Part shown: positions 18,325-27,201 of the stretch, in pieces | Layout: each line of letters begins with the position of its first letter | Position numbering within the stretch: the stretch's first letter is position 1 | Assembly (NCBI RefSeq): GCF_001612725.1 | Contig: NZ_BDAZ01000018.1 | Span: forward strand, 62,001-126,000 | Length of the DNA: 64,000 nt | Direction of reading: 5' to 3' | Source of the DNA: Nocardia anaemiae NBRC 100462 | GTDB lineage: Bacteria > Actinomycetota > Actinomycetes > Mycobacteriales > Mycobacteriaceae | Notes under the pieces: model-generated | Databases searched by the model: none | What the model saw: only the letters and a program-made list of their open reading frames with translations | Told to the model about the DNA's origin: nothing | Program-made: the position numbers and the translations under genes

Positions 18325-19201
18325 CGTGCTCGAAGATGTGGCGAAGTCCGCGCCCGAGGTCGAAATCGAAACCGAGGAGCAGATTCTCGCGCGCGTGCGG
18401 ACCAACCTCCGGCGCAACCGGCTGCGCACCTGGGGCCTTCGCATCGCGCTGATCGCGGTGTGGCTGGGCGCGTGGGAGCTCACCGCCACGCTGTGGATCG
18501 ACCCGTTCTTCTATTCCAAGCCGTCGCTGATCTGGGACCGGCTGGTCGAATGGTTCACCGAGGGAACGCAATTCGGTTCGATCTGGCTGCAGATGTACAC
18601 CACCGTGCAGGAAGCGGTGCTCGGCTTCGTGATCGGTGCGGTGGCCGGTGTCGTACTCGGCACGCTGCTCGGCCGCAGCCGGTACTGGGCCGAGGTGCTC
18701 GCGCCGTTCATCAAGGCGCTCAACGCCGTTCCGCGTATCGTGCTGGCGTCGCTGTTCATCATCTGGTTCGGTCTCGGGCTCAGTTCGAAGGTCGCCACGG
18801 TCGTGGTGCTGGTGTTCTTCGCGGTATTCTTCAATGCCTTCACCGGTGCGCGTGAGGTCGACGGCAATGTCATCAATAACGCCCGCATTCTCGGTGCGAG
18901 CAAGCGTCAAGTGCTGAGCTCGATCGTGCTGCCGAGCGCGACGACCTGGATCCTGTCCAGCCTGCACACCGCCTTCGGCTTCGCGCTGATCGGTGCGGTC
19001 GTCGGTGAATATGCCGGTGCCAGCAAGGGTTTGGGTCTGCTGATCAGCAATGCACAGGGCACCTTCGATTCGGCCGGTATCTACGCGGGCATGATCATCA
19101 TCACCGTCATCGCGCTGCTGGCCGAATGGGCGATCAGTGCGGCGGAGGGCCGACTACTGAAATGGCGTCCGTCGCAGGCGACTTCGAGCCACGGGATCTG
19201 A
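18314..19201 (+). CDS. ABC transporter permease, NitT/TauT type
   Basis: About 295 residues from the GTG at 18314, with GGGAG just upstream inside the ATPase gene. It has roughly six membrane helices and the permease coupling motif ARILGASKRQVLSSIVLPSA (EAA loop). The N-terminal 45 residues are acidic and cytoplasmic. It partners the ATPase upstream and the lipoprotein two bases downstream. An alternative start at 18209 would lie deep inside the ATPase gene and is not credible. Confidence 0.92.
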   Translation: MSHNVLEDVAKSAPEVEIETEEQILARVRTNLRRNRLRTWGLRIALIAVWLGAWELTATLWIDPFFYSKPSLIWDRLVEWFTEGTQFGSIWLQMYTTVQEAVLGFVIGAVAGVVLGTLLGRSRYWAEVLAPFIKALNAVPRIVLASLFIIWFGLGLSSKVATVVVLVFFAVFFNAFTGAREVDGNVINNARILGASKRQVLSSIVLPSATTWILSSLHTAFGFALIGAVVGEYAGASKGLGLLISNAQGTFDSAGIYAGMIIITVIALLAEWAISAAEGRLLKWRPSQATSSHGI

Positions 19202-19203
19202 TC

Positions 19204-20256
19204 ATGCGATACGTCAAACATCTGGCGATCATTGTCGGGGTCATCGCGGCACTGCTGCTGGCGACCGGTTGCCGGGACTCGCGAACCATTCCGATGGCCA
19301 ACGGTCGACCCCAGATCACCATCATGGTCGGCGGTTTGGAGAAGGTGATCTACCTGCCCGCCATGCTCACCGAGAAGCTCGGCTTCTTCGCGAAGAACGA
19401 TATCGACGTCAAACTGCTCGGCGAGCAGTCCGGCGCGAGCGCCGAAACCGCGCTGCTGACTGGCGATGTGCAGGCCGTGGTCGGCTTCTACGACCACACC
19501 ATCGACCTGCAGGCCAAGGAGCAGTGCCTGAAATCGGTGGTCCAATTCGCCGATGTGCCAGGTGAAGTGGAGCTCGTCTCCAAAGCGGACGCGGCCGGTA
19601 TCAATTCACTGGCGGATCTGCGCGGCAAGAACCTCGGCGTGACCTCGCTGGGCTCCTCGACCGACTTCCTCACCCAGGCGCTCACCGGGCAGGCCGGTAT
19701 GACCACCGCAGACTACACGCGGGTGAAAGTCGGTGCGGGACAGACCTTCATCGCGGGTATGAACCACAACGGGATCGATGCGGGCATGACCACCGACCCG
19801 ACGGTCGCCACCATGGTGAACTCCGGTGACGCGAAGATCCTGGTCGATATGCGTACCGAGGAGGGCACCCGGGCGGCATTGGGCGGGCTGTATCCGGCAT
19901 CCTCGCTATACATGCGCTGCGACACCGTCGACGCGCATCCGGATATCGTGCAGAAGATCGCGACCGCCTTCGTGCAGACGCTGCAGTGGATCAAGACCCA
20001 CACCGCCCAGGAGATCGCCGACAAGATGCCCTCGCAATACGCCAGCGCGGGCCGGGATCTCTACGTCCAGTCCATCCGCGACTCGATCGGCATGTTCAAC
20101 GGCACCGGCCTGATGAAATCCGAAGGCGCCGAGAATGTGCTGAACGTGCTCGGCAAGTACTCGAAGAATGTGGCGCCCGTCAAGGACCGCATCGATCTGT
20201 CCAAGACCTACACGACCCAGTTCGTGCAGGAGGCGCTGCGCGCGAATCAGCAGTAG
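19204..20256 (+). CDS. ABC transporter substrate-binding lipoprotein, NMT1/SsuA type
   Basis: About 350 residues. The signal peptide ends in the lipobox LLATGC, so the mature protein is lipid-anchored outside the membrane. GGLEKVIYLPAMLTEKLGFF and the downstream LRGKNLGVTSLGSSTDF are typical of NMT1/SsuA-like binding proteins that pick up nitrate, sulfonates, pyrimidine precursors or aromatic acids. The ligand is not determined by sequence; the adjacent CitAB-like sensor hints at a carboxylate, which is inference. The gene starts two bases after the permease stop and is followed by a strong terminator. Confidence 0.9.
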   Translation: MRYVKHLAIIVGVIAALLLATGCRDSRTIPMANGRPQITIMVGGLEKVIYLPAMLTEKLGFFAKNDIDVKLLGEQSGASAETALLTGDVQAVVGFYDHTIDLQAKEQCLKSVVQFADVPGEVELVSKADAAGINSLADLRGKNLGVTSLGSSTDFLTQALTGQAGMTTADYTRVKVGAGQTFIAGMNHNGIDAGMTTDPTVATMVNSGDAKILVDMRTEEGTRAALGGLYPASSLYMRCDTVDAHPDIVQKIATAFVQTLQWIKTHTAQEIADKMPSQYASAGRDLYVQSIRDSIGMFNGTGLMKSEGAENVLNVLGKYSKNVAPVKDRIDLSKTYTTQFVQEALRANQQ

Positions 20257-20265
20257 CGACACCAC

Positions 20266-20310
20266 GAAATCCCATGGCGACCGGCGAACATCCGATCGCC
20301 ATGGGATTTC
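20266..20310. terminator. Bidirectional hairpin terminator
   Basis: GAAATCCCATGGCGA (20266-20280) pairs perfectly with TCGCCATGGGATTTC (20296-20310), a 15-bp stem with a 15-base loop. It sits between the convergent ABC operon and siderophore-interacting gene, and its A-rich and T-rich ends would provide a short U-run in either direction. Confidence 0.85.
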
Positions 20311-20316
20311 GGCCGT

Positions 20317-21093
20317 TCACCTGGTCGGTGCGTCCTCGGTGTCCGTGGCCTTGAATTCGGCCTTCCATTCGCGGAAGCCCTCCTCGGTGCGCCCGCGCCG
20401 CCAATAGCCGGAGATCGAGTTCGCCCATTCAGCGGAGACGCCACGCTCGCGGCGGATGTAGCGGCGCAGGTCCTGCATGACGGCGCGGGCCTCGCCGTGG
20501 ATGAAGACCTGCACTTGGCCCTCGCGCCAGGTCGCCGCGCGCACGGCTTCGGCCAGCACATCGCCCGGCTCGCGTACGCCGCGATGCAGCCAGGTCAGCT
20601 CGATGCCGGTCGGCTTGTCCAGCTTCAATTCGTCATCGGGTCCGGCGACCTCGACGAACGCCTGCCCGACCGCATCGGCGGGCATCGCCTCCAGCGCGGC
20701 CGCGACCGCGGGCAGCGCCGCCTCGTCACCGGCCAGCAGATGCCAGTCGGCATCGGTGCGTGGCGCATAGGCTCCGCCCGGTCCGAAGCAGTCGATGGTG
20801 TCACCAGGGCGCACCGAGGCGGCCCACGGACCGGCGATGCCCTCATCGCCGTGGTAGACGAAGTCCACGGCCAGCTCACCGGCATCCGGATCGACCGAGC
20901 GCACGGTATAGGTGCGCAGCACATCGATCCCGTCGCGCGGGTAAATGAACTTCACATACGAGTCGGTGAACTCGCTCGGCCGGAACGCGGCGAAGCCGGG
21001 TCCACCGAAATACACCCGGATCAGATGCGGGGTCAGCCGCTCGGTGCGCTGCACCGTCAGGGTGGTGCGGGGTCGTGCCAAGGTAACCTCCAC
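20317..21093 (-). CDS. Siderophore-interacting protein (ferric-siderophore reductase)
   Basis: A 258-residue cytosolic FAD/NAD(P)H reductase of the SIP/ViuB family that releases iron from imported siderophores. Typical blocks are LTPHLIRVYFGGPGF, the flavin motif LRTYTVRS, VDFVYHGDEGIAGPWA, LAGDEAALPAVAAALEAMP, then RRERGVSAEWANSISGYWRRG near the end. The C-terminal tail is slightly acidic. A DtxR/IdeR-type box directly upstream of the start supports iron repression. No siderophore transporter is adjacent. Confidence 0.92.
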   Translation of the reverse strand: MEVTLARPRTTLTVQRTERLTPHLIRVYFGGPGFAAFRPSEFTDSYVKFIYPRDGIDVLRTYTVRSVDPDAGELAVDFVYHGDEGIAGPWAASVRPGDTIDCFGPGGAYAPRTDADWHLLAGDEAALPAVAAALEAMPADAVGQAFVEVAGPDDELKLDKPTGIELTWLHRGVREPGDVLAEAVRAATWREGQVQVFIHGEARAVMQDLRRYIRRERGVSAEWANSISGYWRRGRTEEGFREWKAEFKATDTEDAPTR

Positions 21094-21098
21094 TAATT

Positions 21099-21117
21099 GC
21101 TAATTAGGCTTGCCTTA
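21099..21117. promoter_or_regulatory. IdeR/DtxR-type iron box of the siderophore-interacting gene
   Basis: On the minus strand TAAGGCAAGCCTAATTAGC fits 13 of 19 consensus positions, with the central AGCCTAA half being complete. It starts six bases upstream of the minus-strand start codon, so a bound repressor would cover the start region. The divergent nitroreductase starts 76 bp away on the other side and could share control. Confidence 0.65.
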
Positions 21118-21192
21118 CCAACCGTACCTGGTTCGGTTCATGCTGAGGGTTACCGCAGACGCGCGCGCCGTACCTGTCACAGGATGATCGGC

Positions 21193-22020
21193 ATGACACA
21201 GACCGTGCCGAGCGCCGCCCACGCCGTCCAGCAGCGCTATCGGGATCCGAATCCCACCGAGCCCGCCGAGTGGAATCCGGTGCTGCAGGTGCTGCACCAG
21301 CACCGCTCGGTGCGCCGCTACCTCCCCGATCCGGTCTCCGACGACACCCTGCGCCTGCTCATCTCCGCGGCCCAGTCCGCGCCGACCTCCTCGAATCTGC
21401 AGGTGTGGAGCGTCATCGCGGTACGTGATCCGGCGCGCAAGGCCCGCCTCGCCGCGCTGGCCGGTGGGCAGGCACATATCGAACAGGCGCCGGTGCTCCT
21501 GGTGTTCACCGCCGATTTCGCCCGGCTGCGCCAACTCGCCGATGACCGCGAAGCGCCGCTGGCGGGAGCCGACTACCTCGAATCGAGCTACGTCGGTTTC
21601 ATCGACGCCGCACTCGCCGCGCAGAATGCCCTCGTCGCCGCGGAATCCCTCGGCCTCGGGACCGTCTACATCGGCGCGATCCGCAACAATCCGGAACAGG
21701 TTGCGGCGGAACTGAAACTGCCCGAGCAGGTATTCGCCGTCTTCGGTCTCGTTGTCGGACACCCGGATCCGACTGAGGACGCCCGCGTGAAACCACGCCT
21801 GCCGCAACCGGCCGTCCTGCACCACGAAACCTACGACCTGCCCACTCAACGCCCCCACATCTCGGCCTACGAAAACCGCATCGCCGAGTTCTACGCCGAA
21901 CAGCAGCTCTCGCATTCCTGGACCGAGCGCGTCCTGACCCGCTTGGCCTCCGCCGCCAGCCTCAACGGCCGCCACCGGCTCCGCGAGTCCCTGACGAATC
22001 ACGGCTTCCGCCTGCACTGA
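21193..22020 (+). CDS. NfsA-like NADPH-dependent nitroreductase
   Basis: About 275 residues from the ATG at 21193. The FMN-binding nitroreductase fold is shown by QHRSVRRYLPDPVSDDTLRLL, the block AAQSAPTSSNLQVWSVI and AAQNALVAAESLGLGTVYIGAI. The C-terminal part (GLVVGHPD, RISAYENRIAEFYAEQ-like text) matches NfsA/FRP-type enzymes, which reduce nitroaromatics or free flavin with NADPH. Being divergent from an iron-regulated siderophore reductase, it may supply reduced flavin for iron release; this is inference. Two further in-frame starts (21184 and 21097) exist. Confidence 0.87.
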   Translation: MTQTVPSAAHAVQQRYRDPNPTEPAEWNPVLQVLHQHRSVRRYLPDPVSDDTLRLLISAAQSAPTSSNLQVWSVIAVRDPARKARLAALAGGQAHIEQAPVLLVFTADFARLRQLADDREAPLAGADYLESSYVGFIDAALAAQNALVAAESLGLGTVYIGAIRNNPEQVAAELKLPEQVFAVFGLVVGHPDPTEDARVKPRLPQPAVLHHETYDLPTQRPHISAYENRIAEFYAEQQLSHSWTERVLTRLASAASLNGRHRLRESLTNHGFRLH

Positions 22021-22154
22021 GCGGTGTGGTTCGGATCGCGCGGCGGAGAGGATCTCGAGCTCGCGGGGTGCAAATTGCCGCGCGTTGAGTGCGTTCAGGT
22101 GTGGATGCGTCGTGTGTCAGTGGTCTATGCCATGGTGGTGGCGTGACGGGGGAT

Positions 22155-23516
22155 ATGACGGTGTTGCAGGGGTATCGGTTCGCGTTGGATCCGTCCCCCG
22201 AGCAGGAGGCGATGCTGCGGTCGCATTGTGGGGCGCAGCGCAAGGCGTTCAATTGGCGTTTGGGATTGGTGAAGGCAAATCTCGACCAGCGCGCCGCAGA
22301 GCGCTCCTACGGTCTCGGCGAGGACGAGCTGACGCCGCTGGTGGGCTGGTCGGCGTACGGTTTGCGGCACGGGTGGAATCAGACCAAAGACATCGTTGCG
22401 CCGTGGTGGCGGGAGAATTCCAACGAGGCGTACTCCTCGGGTCTGGCGAATCTGGCTGCGGGGCTATCGAATTGGGCGAAGTCTCGATCCGGGAACCGCG
22501 GTGGGGCGCGAGTGCGTTTCCCGCGGTTCAAATCTAAGCGTTCAGCGATGTCGTGCCGGTTCACCACCGGTGCGTTCGGCCTGGTCGATACCGACCGCCG
22601 ACATGTGCAGTTGCCCAGGATCGGCCAGATCCGCACACACGAGTCGACCCGGAAGCCGGCCCGGCACCTGGAGCGCGGGACGGGCCGGATCCGGTCGGCT
22701 ACCGTGAGCTTTACGCGGGGTCGCTGGTTCGTGTCGTTCTCCGTCGAAGTCCAGCGCCACGAGGTCCGACCACCGGAACACTGCGAGGTGGTCGGTGTGG
22801 ATCTGGGGATCACGCATCTGGCGGTGCTGTCGCAACCGGTCCCCGGCATCTCGGACTGCCATGGCATGGTTGCCAATCCACGCCATCTCGAACACGCGCA
22901 ACGCGCGCTACGGCGACTGCAGCGCGAGGCTGCCCGTCGCCGTGGTCCGGACAGGCGTACCGGAACCAAGCCGTCGAAACGCTGGCAGCAATCCAACGCC
23001 AAGATCACCAAACTGCACGCGAAAGTTGCGAACTGCCGCGCGGACGGTTTGCACAAGCTCACTACCGCGCTGGCCGACCGTTTCGGCACTGTTGTGGTCG
23101 AGGACCTCAACGTCGCCGGTATGTTACGCAACCGGCGGCTGGCACGAGGCATCGCCGATGCCGGGTGGGCCGAACTGCGCCGCCAGCTGGAATACAAGAT
23201 GGGGTGGCGCAGTGGGGTAGTCGCCGTTGCCGATCGTTGGTATCCGAGCTCGAAAACTTGTAATGCCTGTGGCGTAGTGAAAGCCAAACTACGCCTGAGC
23301 GATCGACTGTTCTGCTGTGATGCGTGTGGTTATCGCACGGATCGCGACCTGAATGCCGCCCGGAATCTGGCCGCGCTCGCGAGCCGGATCCCCCACAGCG
23401 CGTCCTCCCCGAGTTGCGGGGCGACGAAAAACGAGCCCGATGGAAGGCCAGGTAAGACCAGCTTCGTTGGCAACGGCCACCGCCACGGGAACACCCCCGA
23501 GGTGAACGTAGCATGA
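22155..23516 (+). CDS. tnpB: TnpB RNA-guided nuclease, isolated, IS607-like
   Basis: About 453 residues. It has the N-terminal OrfB helix-turn-helix block (GYRFALDPSPEQEAMLRSH), a split RuvC nuclease with Asp near 216 (VGVDLGITHLAVLS), Glu near 316 (VVVEDLNVAGM) and Asp near 396-398 (DRDLNAARN), and a four-Cys zinc ribbon (CNACG ... CCDACG). All catalytic residues look intact. TnpB is a transposon-encoded nuclease guided by an RNA from the element's right end. No tnpA transposase or serine recombinase is in the flanks, so this copy is solitary. Its C-terminal tail (GNTPEVNVA) and the next 70 bp should contain the guide-RNA scaffold. A GTG start at 22143 is possible. Confidence 0.9.
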   Translation: MTVLQGYRFALDPSPEQEAMLRSHCGAQRKAFNWRLGLVKANLDQRAAERSYGLGEDELTPLVGWSAYGLRHGWNQTKDIVAPWWRENSNEAYSSGLANLAAGLSNWAKSRSGNRGGARVRFPRFKSKRSAMSCRFTTGAFGLVDTDRRHVQLPRIGQIRTHESTRKPARHLERGTGRIRSATVSFTRGRWFVSFSVEVQRHEVRPPEHCEVVGVDLGITHLAVLSQPVPGISDCHGMVANPRHLEHAQRALRRLQREAARRRGPDRRTGTKPSKRWQQSNAKITKLHAKVANCRADGLHKLTTALADRFGTVVVEDLNVAGMLRNRRLARGIADAGWAELRRQLEYKMGWRSGVVAVADRWYPSSKTCNACGVVKAKLRLSDRLFCCDACGYRTDRDLNAARNLAALASRIPHSASSPSCGATKNEPDGRPGKTSFVGNGHRHGNTPEVNVA

Positions 23517-23586
23517 GCAATCACGCGACTACCGACGAACGTGCAACTCACGCACATACTCTGATAACGGAAGGACCGCAGGATCC

Positions 23587-24993
23587 ATGACAGCCTCCGA
23601 CCGTCAGCTACAAGCTGATTCGGCGCCCACTGACCTATCCGGTGAAGAGGGGTATTCCCGGGGGCTGAGCCCGCGGACCATTCAGATGATCGCGATCGGT
23701 GGGGCGATCGGCACGGGTCTTTTCTATGGTGCGGGCGGCGCGATCGAGCAGGCCGGGCCGGGACTGATCCTGGCCTATCTCGCGGCGGGTCTGGCGATCT
23801 TCGTGATCATGCGGGCGCTGGGGGAGCTGCTCACCTATCGGCCGATCTCGGGCAGCTTCGCCGAGTACGCGCACGAATTCCTCGGACGCTTCGCGGGATT
23901 CGTCACCGGATGGTCGTACTGGGCGGTGTGGGTGGCGACCTGTATGGCCGAGATCACCGTTGCCGGGAAGTATGTGCAGTACTGGTTCGATATCGCGCCG
24001 TGGCTGACCGCGCTGGTGGTGTTGGCGGTCATGTTCTGCGCCAACCTGATCTCGGTGCGGCTGTTCGGCGAGGGCGAATTCTGGTTCTCCGCGATCAAGG
24101 TCACCGCGATCATCGCGATGATCCTGATCGGCATCGGGGTGCTGACGATCGGCTTCGGCCAAGCCGCCAACCCGACGGTCACCAACCTGTGGGCCGACGG
24201 CGGTGTGTTCCCGAACGGTTTCGGACAGTCGTTGCTTGTGCTGCAGATCGTGCTGTTCGCCTACGTCGGCGTCGAGCTGGTCGGCGTGACCGCGGGCGAG
24301 GCGCGGGATCCGCGCCAGACGCTGCGCAAGGCGATCAACACCCTGCCGTTCCGCATCGGGCTGTTCTATGTCGGCGCGCTCGTGGTGATCATGTCGGTGG
24401 CCAGTTGGCGCAACTTCCACGCGGGCAAGAGTCCGTTCGTCGAGGTATTCCAGCAGATCGGCATTCCGGGCGCGGCGGGCATCATCAATTTCGTACTTCT
24501 CACCGCGGCGCTGTCGTCGTGCAATTCGGGGATCTACTCCACCGGCCGCATGCTGCGCACCCTGTCGCTGCACGGGGAGGCGCCCGCGGGATTGAACAAG
24601 CTCAGTTCGCGCGCGGTGCCATATGTCGGCATCACCGCTTCGGCGGCGGCGATGGTCATCGGTGTGATCGTCAATGTGGTCTCGCCGGATAAGGCGTTCA
24701 ACTACATCACCTCGGTCAGCACCATCGGCATCATCTTCGTCTGGGGCGTAATCTTGGTGTGCCACTTGATCTATCGCGCCAAGGTCGGCCGTGGTGAACT
24801 GCCCGCCAGCGATTACCGCCTGCCGGGTGCTCCGATCACCACCTGGTTGGCGTTGGCTTTCCTGGGTTTGGTTGTCGTCCTGTTGTTCTGGACCGACAGT
24901 GGGCGCACCGCGATTATCGTCGGAGCGGTCTGGGGTGTGCTGGTCTGCGGCGGCTATCTGGCGATGACCAAGCTCGGCAAGGCAGCGCGGTAA
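23587..24993 (+). CDS. Amino-acid permease, APC superfamily
   Basis: A 468-residue transporter with about 12 helices. The signature SRGLSPRTIQMIAIGGAIGT and the GTGLFYGAGGAIEQAGPG segment place it in the amino-acid transporter family that includes AnsP, CycA and GabP; FAEYAHEFLGRFAGFVTGWSY is the second family motif. The precise amino acid cannot be told. The start ATG lies 70 bp beyond tnpB, so the transposon's right end must fall in that short gap or the permease promoter. A short GC hairpin follows the gene. Confidence 0.9.
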   Translation: MTASDRQLQADSAPTDLSGEEGYSRGLSPRTIQMIAIGGAIGTGLFYGAGGAIEQAGPGLILAYLAAGLAIFVIMRALGELLTYRPISGSFAEYAHEFLGRFAGFVTGWSYWAVWVATCMAEITVAGKYVQYWFDIAPWLTALVVLAVMFCANLISVRLFGEGEFWFSAIKVTAIIAMILIGIGVLTIGFGQAANPTVTNLWADGGVFPNGFGQSLLVLQIVLFAYVGVELVGVTAGEARDPRQTLRKAINTLPFRIGLFYVGALVVIMSVASWRNFHAGKSPFVEVFQQIGIPGAAGIINFVLLTAALSSCNSGIYSTGRMLRTLSLHGEAPAGLNKLSSRAVPYVGITASAAAMVIGVIVNVVSPDKAFNYITSVSTIGIIFVWGVILVCHLIYRAKVGRGELPASDYRLPGAPITTWLALAFLGLVVVLLFWTDSGRTAIIVGAVWGVLVCGGYLAMTKLGKAAR

Positions 24994-25031
24994 CCGAACC
25001 GGTGGCATAGGGGGATGGCACCGACGGGGTG

Positions 25032-25048
25032 GGTCCGCACAGCGGACC
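25032..25048. terminator. Short GC hairpin after the permease gene
   Basis: GGTCCGC (25032-25038) pairs with GCGGACC (25042-25048) around an ACA loop. There is no U-tract. It lies between the permease stop and the FAD monooxygenase start, so it may be a weak terminator. Confidence 0.35.
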
Positions 25049-25068
25049 GCACCGGCCTGAGGAGGCAC

Positions 25069-26091
25069 ATGGTCACGATCATCGGCGGCGGTATCGCGGG
25101 CACGGTACTCGCCGGAGCCGTTGCGCGCGCGGGACTTCCGACCACGGTGTACGAGCGGCGGTCCACGGTCGACGCCGGTGCGTTTCTCACCCTCGACAGT
25201 CGGGCGCATGCGGCGCTGGCTGAACTCGGGATCGGCCGTGATGACCTATCCGCCGCCTCGTATGAGGTGCGCGCGCTCGGTTTGCACGGCCTCACCGGGT
25301 ATCGCGCCCAACCGGGTGCCGGACGGCGGCTCTATTTCCGCCCGGATCTGCTACGAGTGCTCACCGATTTCGCCCACGCCACGGCCGCGGAGTTCCACTA
25401 CGACCGTCCGGTGACCGATCTGGACATCGAGAGCCGAACCCTCAGGCTCGCAAGTGAATCGGTGACACCGGACGGCCCGGTGATCGCCGCGGACGGTATC
25501 GACTCGCTCGTGCGCGCCCGCCTGGAACCCGACCGGCCCGCGGTCTACGCGGGTCAGGTCGTCATCTACGGGGTCACCACGACCCCGATCACCCTGCCCA
25601 CCGAAGAATCGGTGCTGCACTTCCATCGCACCGGCAACGCCCAGCCGACCGACGCCTTCGGGCACTTGTGGAACGACGAGACGGCGGTGTGGTTCGCCAG
25701 AATCCGTCGTCCGGCGATCCCGGTGGCGGACAATGGTTTCCATCCCGTCGAGGCCTGGGCGGCGCAGATCCACACCGCGCTGCCCGCCATTCCGGGACTG
25801 ATCGACTCGCTGCTCTCGATCACCGATACGGTGCACGTCAGTAATGCCCGCAATGTGCCGCTGAGTCATCCGCGCCCGCCCCGAGACGATGTGATCCTTT
25901 GTGGCGATGCCGATCACGCCATCAGCCCCGCCGCGGGTGTGGGCGCTCGCGATGCGATCGAAGACGCCGTCGCCCTCTACCGGGCACTCGTCGCGCAGAC
26001 CTCGATAGCCGAGACCATGGCGAACCGCCGCCGCCAGATCCGCACCGAGCGAGCGGCGGTCGCCGAGGCCTTCCGGCGGGGCCGCTTCTGA
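25069..26091 (+). CDS. FAD-dependent monooxygenase (PHBH-like)
   Basis: A 340-residue flavoprotein. It starts at the ATG with GAGGAGG eight bases upstream and goes straight into the dinucleotide-binding motif VTIIGGGIAGTVLAGAVARAG. The second FAD motif, ILCGDADHAISPAAGVGARDAIEDA, is the GD(A)xHxxxPxxGxG type of para-hydroxybenzoate hydroxylase-like enzymes. Such proteins hydroxylate aromatic or polyketide substrates using NAD(P)H. The middle substrate-binding domain gives no recognisable specificity. It is monocistronic. Confidence 0.88.
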   Translation: MVTIIGGGIAGTVLAGAVARAGLPTTVYERRSTVDAGAFLTLDSRAHAALAELGIGRDDLSAASYEVRALGLHGLTGYRAQPGAGRRLYFRPDLLRVLTDFAHATAAEFHYDRPVTDLDIESRTLRLASESVTPDGPVIAADGIDSLVRARLEPDRPAVYAGQVVIYGVTTTPITLPTEESVLHFHRTGNAQPTDAFGHLWNDETAVWFARIRRPAIPVADNGFHPVEAWAAQIHTALPAIPGLIDSLLSITDTVHVSNARNVPLSHPRPPRDDVILCGDADHAISPAAGVGARDAIEDAVALYRALVAQTSIAETMANRRRQIRTERAAVAEAFRRGRF

Positions 26092-26241
26092 TATCGGCTT
26101 CTGCGAGACTGTCCGGATGGCGTTGACCGCTCGGTTGACGACTCGGTCGTATGCTCCGACGTTGAGACCGGTACACGACCGGCGTCGATGACCCCGAACC
26201 GCACTGTGATCATGAAACCGATGTGCCCGACGGAGGCGACC

Positions 26242-26451
26242 ATGACAGAGCACACGCTGGCGGAACTGATATCCGATGACCTACCGCCCGGCATTGCCGC
26301 GCTGAGCCCGGAGCATCAAGCCGAGCTCGCCCAAGCGGTCGTCGATGCCCGATGGCGGGAGGCCGAAGAACTCAAGGCCGCCGCCTTCGGCATGCTCGAC
26401 TTCCTGCCGCGCTTCCTGCGCGGCCCGGTCAAGAAGGCGGCCGGACTGTGA
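26242..26451 (+). CDS. Small conserved-looking protein, unknown
   Basis: 69 residues from the ATG at 26242, preceded by GGAGG. Mostly helical and acidic N-terminus (TEHTLAELISDDLPPGIAALSPEHQAELAQAV) with a more basic, hydrophobic end (FGMLDFLPRFLRGPVKKAAGL) that could be an amphipathic membrane-touching helix. No family recognised. Its stop overlaps the next gene's GTG start (GTGA), so the two are translationally coupled and probably work together. Confidence 0.6.
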   Translation: MTEHTLAELISDDLPPGIAALSPEHQAELAQAVVDARWREAEELKAAAFGMLDFLPRFLRGPVKKAAGL

Positions 26452-27188
26452 CGGCGCAATTGCTGAAACTCGCACGGACGCTGGGCGTTCCGGTCGAGCA
26501 GCTCGCCTATCTCGCCGATGTGCCGGATGCGGATCTGCGGGAATTCCGCCGTCAGGTCACGGATCTGTTCGTGGCCGGACAGGAGGCCGGATTGCGGCGG
26601 GTCGCCCAGGCGTCCAAGGTGATTCCGACGCCCATCACCGCGAAAATGGTGGCGCGCAGCCGTGGTGCGCTACTCGCGGCCCGGATGTCGGGCGTGCTCG
26701 ATCCGTCGCACGCGGTGGATGTCGCCAAGCGCCTGCCGGTCGACTTCCTCGCCGATATCGCCGCCCGACTCGATCCGCGCCATTGCGCCGCAATTATCGG
26801 TGGTCTGCCCGAGCCGACCATTGTCGCGGTCGGCAAAGAGCTTGCGGCACGCGAAGATTGGATCACCCTCGGTGATCTGGTCGTCTCGATCTCCGATACT
26901 GCGGCCCGCGCCACCGAATCAGCACTCGATGGCATCGCACTCGTCCGCTCGGCCTACCTCGTCGACGATCCCGCGCATTTGGAACGCTTCGTCAACCTGG
27001 CTTCGCGCGACAAGCTCACCGAAATGCTGCGTGCCACCGCCGAAAACGACCTCTGGTCGGAATACCGCGGCACACTGAACGCGCTCTCCGAATCCGCGGT
27101 CGAATCCGTCCGCGCCGCCGCCGAACACCTACCCGCCGAGCAGCGTGACCGCGCCCTGGCCGAAATCGCCGCGCGGAGTGCCCCATAG
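26448..27188 (+). CDS. Unknown helical-repeat protein, partner of the small gene upstream
   Basis: 246 residues starting at the GTG overlapping the previous stop by four bases. Entirely alpha-helical text with several helix pairs of about 25 residues (for example VLDPSHAVDVAKRLPVDFLADIAARLDP and HCAAIIGGLPEPTIVAVGKELAA). These resemble the MgtE-N / HEAT-like superhelix of 'LP..xLADILxxLDP' repeats. No catalytic motif, signal peptide or membrane segment is visible. A scaffold or regulatory role is possible, but I cannot name one. It is followed by a convergent MFS gene after 13 bp. Confidence 0.6.
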   Translation: MTAQLLKLARTLGVPVEQLAYLADVPDADLREFRRQVTDLFVAGQEAGLRRVAQASKVIPTPITAKMVARSRGALLAARMSGVLDPSHAVDVAKRLPVDFLADIAARLDPRHCAAIIGGLPEPTIVAVGKELAAREDWITLGDLVVSISDTAARATESALDGIALVRSAYLVDDPAHLERFVNLASRDKLTEMLRATAENDLWSEYRGTLNALSESAVESVRAAAEHLPAEQRDRALAEIAARSAP

Positions 27189-27201
27189 CTTTTCGGTTGC
27201 G

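Noticed and set aside
22021..23586. Complete IS element with transposase
   Set aside because: Only TnpB is present; neither a Y1 nor serine transposase nor clear ends can be seen.
23635..25209. 524-codon minus-strand frame
   Set aside because: Antisense to the amino-acid permease; charged, membrane-free text typical of a shadow.
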